Shown one piece after another: positions 56,275-64,000 of a stretch of DNA of 64,000 nucleotides. The stretch's first letter is position 1, and the number at the start of each line of letters is the position of its first letter. The position numbers were made by a program, and so were the translations under genes. The DNA is from Synaphobranchus kaupii. Lineage: Eukaryota; Chordata; Actinopteri; Anguilliformes; Synaphobranchidae. The notes below the pieces were generated by a model. The model made no database searches, was not told the DNA's origin, and saw only the letters and a program-made list of their open reading frames with translations. The stretch is taken from the NCBI GenBank assembly GCA_029718625.1, contig CM056380.1, positions 40,780,680-40,844,679 of the forward strand. The letters run 5' to 3'.

Positions 56275-56400
56275 TAGATAGTGAGGCATAGTGTGAAGTG
56301 CTGTGGAGTACGTGTGAGTTGCAGGTTCAAATCTAGCTGGAGCACTAATGTTGACCAGGGCACTTCACCCAAATTCTGCTTCTGTAAATATCTGCCCATG
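56275..56400 (+). repeat. tRNA-like SINE fragment
   Basis: GAGTTGCAGGTTCAAATCTA contains a B-box match (GGTTCAAATCT), with TGGAGTACGTGTGAG before it. It resembles the SINE head at 690-781, in the opposite orientation. Confidence 0.45.
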
Positions 56401-58173
56401 TCGGTAGGTAATATTTAATAATATTAGGTAGTAAGTTCTGGCTATGTAGGTCATCTTGTTACCGGTCTCTGTAATGCTAATTTTTAAAAATGCAACAATG
56501 CAAAAACCTTTTTAAAAAAAAATGCAAAAAATGTTCTTTGGTGTCAATCCAGACCAAGACCAGGTCTAGATCCCTTGCCACTGGAGTACTTCATCCTTCT
56601 GACTGATGAATGAAAGTCTTTTGATTTGAACAAACGTCATTTACCGTCATGACCTTGTAACCGTTTACTTTTAACCCCATAAGTCCTGTGCCACCCCACC
56701 TTTCCTCAAAGCAGGCCTGAGACGGGCGGCAACAGCCTGCCCACAATTCCAGTTCACTTTCCTCTGAGCATGTTCTCCTCCAACTCCTCGCCCACCCCGC
56801 CGATTCATAATGGCTGATTATTAATCTCTCTCCATTGCTCATCGTGTGACCCCAAAGGCGCTGGCCTCACTGTTCGAGTGAGCAGAAAATCGCATGACCC
56901 TAATTTCACAGTGCCGCAGCGGAAGTAAATAAGCGTTTTAAGCGATTTTCCCCGTGTTTCACCCTGACGCAAAAAACCTCGCGGCCTGCACAATGCCAGC
57001 ACGTAAAGTGATTGTGGATTATTTGTCGATGGGAATAAGTGGATGCCAACCTGTAGTGTTTTTTTCCGGCAATAATCAAGTTCTTTTTTTACACCGGGGC
57101 AAAAAAGAGACCGGAAGCTTTCGACTTTTATGAGGTAAAAAATTTTATGAGGTAAAAAAAAAAAAAAAACTGAGCAGGCGTATGAGCAAACATGTACATC
57201 CGGGAGATTTAATGTGCATCCACGGTGTAATCGGTAGGGCTTGCTTGGCAGGAGAGGCAGTCTGTAACTGACTGCGTGGCAAGCGTCATTTGCAACAAAC
57301 ACTCTGATCTGGGACAGGGTCGAAGATTGGGGCACGGATGCGCGGTTAAATTAGCAGGGCAGACTGCATATCGAGTGTGAAATGGAGCAGTCAAGTGCCG
57401 CCAAGCTCACCAGAGCAAACGCGATCGTACTCTCCTCGCCAACACTCAGCCCTGCATGACTTTGTGTCTTCTGAGCGATACCATGGTTACGTGGTCACGT
57501 GACCTCAGCAGTGCAGAAGATTGCCTTGTATTCTTTGCTGCTTTTGCTTCTCTACATGCATGGTTTCACCTCAGTGATCATATGCGATGATGCGATGGGG
57601 GGAGTCTTCTCAAAAGTCGATATTTCACGTGTTTAGCGGCTGGTCTTGGAACATTCTGCTGTTGTTCATCTCATCTGCAGCTGTATGAAATATTGATATT
57701 ATAGGACTGTGTCAGTATCTTTGGTTTTTACACCAATTACTCTAACCATTTAATTTAGTTTTTGTTTCAACTTTTTGATTGAATCTCAGAGATTGAGTTT
57801 GCAGCCGTAGACACAGCGGGTCTGGACCTTTTAAGTCTTTAAGACTGCAGTTTTTGGGAATTATTCATCATTCACAGGAAAAAAGACAAATCCTTATGTT
57901 TTTTGTCTTTCTTTTCACAAAAAAGACACATCTGCTAAGCTATGCAACAGCGATTGTATACTCCAAACTGGATTACACTCCCAAGTTCAGCTACGACCGT
58001 TCACCTAATCTGTCCGATTGTCTGGCTGACCGTTCACCTGACCTGTCCATTTGTCCGGCAGACCATTAACCTGACCTGACCATTTGTCCAGCAGACCATT
58101 AACCTGACCTGTCCATTTGTCCGGCAGATGGTGAACTCTGACCTGACTGTTGTCCGTGTCCATTTTCCCGCAG

Positions 58174-58377
58174 GCTGTGAGCTCTACGCCTTCTGTGGAG
58201 CCCTCTTCGGGATCTGCTCCATGATCACGCTCACCATCATCGCCATCGACCGCTACTTCGTCATCACGCGACCCCTGGCCTCCATCGGGGTGCTGTCCCG
58301 GAAGAGGGCCCTTCTTGTCCTCATGGCCGCCTGGGTCTACTCCCTGGGCTGGAGCCTACCCCCATTTTTTGGGTGGA
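58174..58377 (+). CDS. opn4x: opn4x exon: ECL1, TM3, DRY, TM4
   Basis: 204 nt. Acceptor CATTTTCCCGCAG, donor GTAAGT at 58378. It encodes GCELYAFCGALFGICSMITL (the first Cys forms the conserved disulfide with loop 2), TM3 and the G-protein contact motif AIDRYFVITRPLASIG, then SRKRALLVLMAAWVYSLGWS (TM4) and LPPFFGWS. The tyrosine before the CG matches the position used as alternative counterion region in Gq opsins. It ends one base into Ser (A|GT). The reading is intact. Confidence 0.93.
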
Positions 58378-58761
58378 GTAAGTGTTTCGAGATGGGGACA
58401 GGGGAAGCAATGTAAACAGCATCAACTACGGTTTACAGTAAAATTACATGGAGAATTGTTCAGTATTGATTAAACTCTTGCATAGTTTACCTATGTGCAT
58501 CCTAAAAGAGATAATACAGTGTACTTCTTCAGCACATAATGTACTTTATTGGCTAATGGTCGTCATTGTCAGCTAGTTTGTCAGCTAATACATTCGGAAG
58601 TTGACTGGTGACCTGCTGGAGGGAGAAGGGGGAGGAGTCTGGAGACAGACTGGAGCAACTCTGATGCACGACAGTAGGCCATGTTGGAATAGAACATGTC
58701 AACATGCATCACTTGTGAAAACGGGGGGAAGCTGAAAGCTAATCATTTCCAAGTTACTAAA

Positions 58762-58762
<1 letters not shown>

Positions 58763-58801
<39 letters not shown>

Positions 58802-58907
58802 GTACACGCACACACGCACACACACACACACACACACACGCACACGTGCACACACACACGCACACACACACGTGCACACATACATACACACGCACACACA
58901 CACATGT

Positions 58908-58956
<49 letters not shown>

Positions 58957-59020
58957 CACGCACACACATAGACCGTACATACAAATGTACATATAGCACA
59001 TGCACTACGCACACACACAC
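58763..59020. repeat. (CA)n compound microsatellite, opn4x intron 3
   Basis: Long interrupted CA array with CACG and CATA variants. Open frames through it (Thr-His and Val-Cys repeats) are artefacts. Confidence 0.95.
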
Positions 59021-60029
59021 ACTCTCAAAGAAATACACAGACCCCTGCGTTGGCAGTTTGATAACCATGCAGACGGGGGGTGAGGCAGAGTGGCATGGTG
59101 CTGATAGGAAGAGACAGGCACCCTGGGGGACAGAGCGCAGGGCAGAGGCCTGTGTGAGAGGCCAGCGGGGCTCTTACGCATCGCACTGCAACACGGACAC
59201 GGACTGTATGCAGGCCTGCCATGTTCAAAAGGCGTCTGGCCAGGGAAAATCAACACAATAACATGACGAACGCAGACGCGCTGCGGTTATTTTTGGCTCA
59301 CTTAATGAAATTGACAGATGACAGACAACGCAATCTATTTCAGTCGACCCTTTAATTTTCACAACTTATTTATTAATTTATTTTTTCACGCAGCGCACAA
59401 AGGGAAGAGCTTCTTAACATGCATGTTGTCCGTTTGACTTTTGTGCCCTGCTGTCTCGCAGAAGCTAATTAGCGTGTTGTGAAAACAGCAGGGGCAGTGC
59501 TCGTTAAGCTGAGTCACTGAAGCCAGACCAGCTTTCACGCAGTGGGCCTTGTTCATTCAGTGCTCAGGCAGCAGAAGAGATCGGAGGTGCATGGATCAGG
59601 CAGGTGTGCAGGTTGCGGCCAGAGCAGGTGAAGGTGGCCGCCCTGCCCTGGAGCTGCTGCATGCAGAGTGCTCACTGGAACTCTATGGGAACAGGAGCTG
59701 TATTAAAATCAACAGACACTGTCACTGTGCCTTGGAACAACAAATGCAAACTGCATTATGTCAGTAAATAGCCGGCCCTCCACATGACCTGAATAAAGAA
59801 GTGATAAGAAAGTCAGGTGAACTTGAAAAATGAGACACATGGATAATGTACTTTCCTGTGTTTATGTGACATAGCTATGTGTGGTGATGTGTCCAGGATA
59901 TGACAGGAGAAGCATAGGAAAGTTTTTTCTGTGATAGATAGTATTTGTTAAAGCTATTATACAGCTTCCCTGTTTCTCCTCTGTCAGGGTACAGGGTGTA
60001 GGGGCTAATCAGAGCCCTATCTACTGCAT

Positions 60030-60240
60030 CCTGTTTACTGTGTACTAGCATACTGTGTACTGCTTACTGCATATTGTTTAGTGACATGCAGTATGCAAGA
60101 AATATCCTCCATACTATTATCAGCGAAAACGTGGAAGTAATCATCCAGGGATATTAAGAACACTCAATCTTTAGAATTGTCATGTACTTAACAGCTTTTT
60201 AAGTATACTCAACTGGCATACTCAATAGTAGGCAAGTGCG
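60030..60240. repeat. Dispersed repeat of TACTG/CATACT motifs
   Basis: TACTGCATCCTGTTTACTGT and TACTGCTTACTGCATATTG, then CTCAACTGGCATACTCAATA at the far end. It resembles a common fish MITE with palindromic CATACT/AGTATG content. Ends not defined. Confidence 0.4.
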
Positions 60241-60909
60241 CTGATTTGGACATGGCCAGAGTGTAAGGGTACAGGACACAGCGGTTAAGACTAGTGTGAA
60301 TGTCCTCTGTGGAGCACATAGAGGGCATCAGGTACTCAGACTTCTTAAGGACGTTTGACGCCATGTTTGTTCTGCCGCCGCTAACAGCCACAGCAGCCTC
60401 TTCTATCGAGATGACAAAACAAATTCTGCACTGTTGTGCTTCAAGTGCCTGTGACTTGACACAGATCCTTTCATTGTTCAAGAAATAAATTAAAAATCAA
60501 ACCGCATCTTTGATCCAAAGAGTAAGCTGTTACCTACTGAGACACTTTAAACCTGATTACCTGATTTACCTGACAGCTAATTAGGCGTATCTATGGCCCT
60601 GTCTATCTATCTCACAGAGGATATTAACATTCAGGTCACTCTTCAGCTGGAAAAGGGACATACATGACCAGCACATGCAAGTGCTTTGAGTTACAGACTC
60701 CCTGGATTACACAGGTTAGGAAGTAACAATAACACCAGCTAATCTAGGAAGTGGAAACCTTTGGATCAGAACAGGAAATGGAACCCCCTGCTGCCAGAAT
60801 AGGAAGTGGAAACGCCCTATTACCAGAACAGGTATTAGAAACGGGAAGTAGAGGGAAGTATTGTTATGGTAATTCCTCTGAGTATACCTCTCTTTCCCTT
60901 CCTCCACAG

Positions 60910-61081
60910 GTGCCTACGTCCCCGAGGGCCTGCTGACGTCCTGTACCTGGGACTACGTGACGTTCACCCCCTCGGTGCGCGCCTACACCATGCTGCTCTT
61001 CACCTTTGTCTTCTTCATCCCCCTCATCATCATCATGTACTGCTACTTTTTCATCTTCCGTGCCATCCGCGACACCAACAA
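60910..61081 (+). CDS. opn4x: opn4x exon: ECL2 and TM5
   Basis: 172 nt. Acceptor CTTTCCCTTCCTCCACAG, donor AA|GTGAGT at 61082. It encodes AYVPEGLLTSCTWDYVTFTP (loop 2; the Cys is the disulfide partner of the one in the preceding exon; the Glu is at the displaced counterion position known for Gq and non-visual opsins), then SVRAYTMLLFTFVFFIPLII (TM5) and CYFFIFRAIRDTNK. It ends two bases into the Lys codon, so the next exon must begin with G. No such exon is found to 64000, so this intron is at least 2.9 kb. Confidence 0.93.
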
Positions 61082-61107
61082 GTGAGTTGGCAGCAGCAGG
61101 AGGCCTG

Positions 61108-61113
61108 CACTGT

Positions 61114-61203
<90 letters not shown>

Positions 61204-61218
61204 GAGTGCGTTTGTGTA

Positions 61219-61281
<63 letters not shown>

Positions 61282-61286
61282 GTGTG

Positions 61287-61337
<51 letters not shown>

Positions 61338-61346
61338 GTGTGCATT

Positions 61347-61381
<35 letters not shown>

Positions 61382-61435
61382 GTGTGTAAAAGTGTGTTTG
61401 TGTGTGTGTGTGTGTGTGAGTGTGTGTGTGTAAAA

Positions 61436-61505
<70 letters not shown>

Positions 61506-61573
61506 GAGTGTGTTTGTGTATGTGCGTGTGTGTGCGTGTGTGTGTGTTTTAATGCCAGCCTACATGCCTCTTG

Positions 61574-61671
<98 letters not shown>

Positions 61672-61707
61672 GAGTGCGTTTGTGTGTGTATGTGTGTCTT
61701 GTTTGGA
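61108..61707. repeat. Higher-order (TG)n array in opn4x intron 4
   Basis: Blocks of TG separated by a recurring spacer of the form TAAAAGWGTG (at about 61199, 61277, 61333, 61387, 61431, 61500 as TAAATGAGTG, and 61667). One unrelated interruption at 61547-61578. It starts 26 bp after the donor site. Confidence 0.95.
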
Positions 61708-61922
61708 ATGCCTCTGTTCTGGGGAAAAGTGTGGGTGTTTTACGGACAATGCGGTCTGACGGACACAAAACATTCCATTACAGTTTTTTGCAATTGGTTA
61801 CAAGAATGTCTCAATGCTAGACTCACTTTTTCAAAGCTCTTCACACTGTTAGCACAATAGAAGTCTATGTGGACCAAACTGTGACTGACTCTTCCCTTGC
61901 TTTAACACAAAATGCATTGGTT

Positions 61923-62863
61923 TACAGTTTTTCTCAATCGCTTGGATGCATTTCTGGAAACTCTAACCTCATTCTCTTAACAGTGCCTCAAAACCCCACA
62001 CCATTAAGGCAATTGGCCAATACACTATTTCACTTCTCATTGTGTTCACACAGAATGCAAAACACTAAACGCAGTTGTCATAGTGTAGATGCAATCCTCA
62101 TTCCACTTTGACATTCCAGTCAAAACAGATTGTTTTTTTCTCAATTGGCTATGTACATTTCCCATTCGCAATGACACAGTTGTTCATTGGGTAAATCATT
62201 GCATGCAAAATACTATGTATAATGAACATTGTGTTTGTACAAAAGATAAGGCCAACATGATGGGTGATTGGAGTGAGTAACTTCCCTTCACATATTTGAA
62301 AAGTAACGGAGAACACATGCTGTCAATTCCATCCCACAGGTGCAAATTGTGAACACAATACTCACAAACATATATAAATGCTAAGGGTTCCAGTGCAAAA
62401 AAAATAGAGCAAGAAGCAGTGTCCCCAGAGGGGCGATTGGTTGTGCAGCAGTGAAAAACAAAAAATACAAAATAAAAAAGTAAAACAACCATACTATAGA
62501 TGAACAATATACATAATAAACATGTTTTTTCTCATAATTTGTGTGTCCAGGAATTGTTTTACATTGACAGCAACACTATGTACACAATATCTGTCCAGTT
62601 TTGATGCAAATACTTTGCATTTTGAGTGTCAGGGTTTACGCAATGATCAGAAGGTGCTATACATTTGGTGGCATTGTTGTAGCGATTGACTGACTTAGTG
62701 TCTTTTGACGCATGTGGTTATCATTTTGATTGTTATAGTTTCTTTTGAACGGGTGGTATAGTGTTATGAAAAATGATTTTACTGTTTTGGGGATTGCACT
62801 TAGAGTTTTGGGAATGAGGTTAGAGTTTCAAGAAATGCGTCCAAGCGATTGAGAAAAACTGTA
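61923..62863. mobile_element. Non-autonomous Tc1-family element (941 bp)
   Basis: The ends TACAGTTTTTCTCAATCGCT on both sides form inverted repeats of about 56 bp with two mismatches. It includes TA at 61923-61924 and 62862-62863. No transposase remains. It shares the terminal 17 bases with copy 2 but differs further in, so it is a related subfamily. Confidence 0.85.
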
Positions 62864-63267
62864 ACACAAAAGACATTCAATGACCACAGCTTTCAAAATT
62901 CTTGAATTATTTTCTCACTCAAAGTCAACCACCAGCAAAACCATGTGTATCTACAGCTCATTTTGCAAATGCTTACATACTCTTTTCAAAACGGTTAAAT
63001 TTAAGTTCAAAACCTAACATACATTCAAATGGACGGCAATTTGCCAAATTACAAACACCCCATTGAAATACATTCAAAATTCTAAAAAAAAGATAGTTAT
63101 GGAGACAAATAGTGAAAAATTATTGATTGAAATTATGTAAATGAGACCAACCACAGGTGATTTCCATCTCAGTTGGAGACCTACCCTGGTGTTTTCCCCT
63201 GGTGATCTCATTACCACCTGTAAAAGGAGACATCTTTGGAATGTTTTTTTTACACTTCAACTTCAAA

Positions 63268-63339
63268 ATGGAGGCTGCAAGAGACAGAGGAGAAAGAGTG
63301 GCACGGAGAGGGAGAGCAGTCCGCATGCGTGGTGCTGTA
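63268..63339 (+). pseudogene. Tc1/mariner-type transposase N terminus, copy 4
   Basis: ATG at 63268 preceded by CTTCAAA. It encodes MEAARDRGERVARRGRAVRM then RGAV before being cut by the LTR. The Arg/Gly-rich start is what this fish transposase family has before its helix-turn-helix. A decayed version of the same start is at 23651-23690 (minus strand). Confidence 0.6.
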
Positions 63340-64000
63340 TGTGAGGGGGAGTGTAAGGTTCGGAGAACCAAACGCGACCGATAAGGATTTCTAAAAGTGT
63401 ATCTAGAGAGATATGCCACAAAACGCGGAAGTAGCCGCACCAGGACTGAGGTAACACAGGACCGGGAGCAAAACTTCCCTAGCACAAGGCAAAAAAAAAC
63501 AACCTCCAAAACCTGAGACGATCTCGATAAACAGCGAGAATAACTAACAAAAGAACCTCACACACTAAATAATTAGGCGTAACAAGAGGTGGTGAAACAA
63601 AACAAAACTCGATAAAACGAGTGAGGGAAAAGAATTGAAAAGACCTGTTAACCAGAGCTCTTGTGGCAAAAGAGCTGAACACAACTGGCAACAGATGAAA
63701 AGAATAAAGGATAAAGAAAGATTGGAAAGGAAAGAGAAAACCAATCTAATCCTAAATCTTATAACCGGACTTGCTGCGTTTCCTATACGTACGAACCAGA
63801 AATGCAGCGACCGAAATTCCTATACCTTACCGACTCAGTTTGTCAACATAGCAAAGACAATATCGAAGTGTCAGAAATGCGGAAGTCCTGGGCTATTTAT
63901 AGCTGGCAGGAAACGAAAAAAAGGTGTAGGGAATAATTGTCGGGTAAGATACAAACACCGGAACAGAGGCAGAAAAAATCCAATAGAGTGTTCAGACGAC
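63340..64000 (-). repeat. LTR, family A, copy A3 (runs off the window)
   Basis: Minus-strand copy of the sequence at 18905 and 19914. Plus TGTGAGGGGGAGTGTAAGGT is the complement of its 3' end, and the TATA region (GGCTATTTATAGCTGGCAGG) is at about 63891-63910. The 5' end lies beyond 64000. Whether an internal region follows is unknown. Confidence 0.72.

Larger units (their letters stand above)
53673..61081 (+). other. opn4x: Melanopsin gene, partial (exons for TM1 to TM5)
   Basis: Four exons with GT-AG introns and matching phases: 53673-53815, 55515-55648, 58174-58377 and 60910-61081. The joined reading is continuous from the N-terminal segment to the end of TM5. Melanopsin is a Gq-coupled, rhabdomeric-type opsin of retina, brain and skin photoreceptors in fish. 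The first exon and the exons for TM6, TM7 and the long tail lie outside the window or were not found. Features such as SMHKKWIFGEKGCELYAFCG and ITRPLASIGVLS are closer to the Xenopus-type clade (opn4x) than to the mammalian type. Assignment to the a or b teleost paralogue is not possible here. Confidence 0.88.
61779..63339 (+). mobile_element. Tc1/mariner-type element, copy 4 (truncated)
   Basis: The left end TACAGTTTTTTGCAATTGGT at 61779 is a diverged family terminus. The body is interrupted by a smaller element (61923-62863) at a TA and then by LTR A3 at 63340. The transposase would read rightwards. Confidence 0.65.

Noticed and set aside
58699..61860. Cys-Val, Thr-His and similar long frames
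   Set aside because: Translations of CA/TG microsatellites; not genes.

Overview
The window looks like nuclear DNA of a ray-finned fish. It contains four exons of a vertebrate melanopsin with canonical introns. Around them are Tc1/mariner-type, hAT-like and tRNA-SINE-like repeats, a chromodomain Ty3/gypsy element of the Tf1/sushi type, an L2-like LINE, and very long (CA/TG)n arrays, as in many teleost genomes. There is no bacterial or viral gene organisation. The species cannot be named from what is seen here.

Layout. 1-3.9 kb: intergenic DNA with a tRNA-like SINE head fused to a 31-bp minisatellite, and a small retroposed fragment with a 12-bp target duplication. 3.9-12.8 kb: one Ty3/gypsy insertion with the order LTR(deleted)-pol(partial)-LTR-gag-pol-LTR, bounded by one 5-bp duplication (CAATT). 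14.3-17.4 kb: a V-SINE-like repeat, then a second, decayed gypsy element on the minus strand. 18.4-41.9 kb: a deep nest of transposons. Two adjacent Tc1/mariner-type copies hold solo LTRs, a further Tc1 copy, an L2-like LINE and a 12.5-kb array of a non-coding LTR element (LTR-internal-LTR-internal-LTR, TTAT duplication). 42-49 kb: intergenic DNA with six minisatellite families, including a 54-bp one that appears to derive from the BED finger of a hAT relic. 53.6-61.1 kb: exons of a Xenopus-type melanopsin (opn4x-like), plus strand, incomplete at both ends. 61.1-64 kb: the next intron, with a long higher-order TG array, nested Tc1-family elements and a third LTR of the family seen at 18.9 and 19.9 kb.

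The only host gene recognised is the opsin. The visible part covers TM1 to TM5 with the DRY motif and both disulfide cysteines; the retinal-binding lysine of TM7 lies beyond the window. The rest is mobile or repetitive DNA. The most informative observations are mechanistic: a Tf1-style 11-nt self-priming match, a canonical -1 frameshift signal, two independent tandem LTR arrays each with a single target duplication, a TG tract in place of a polypyrimidine tract at an opsin splice acceptor, and two minisatellites that appear to be born from transposon sequence. No undescribed multi-gene system was found.
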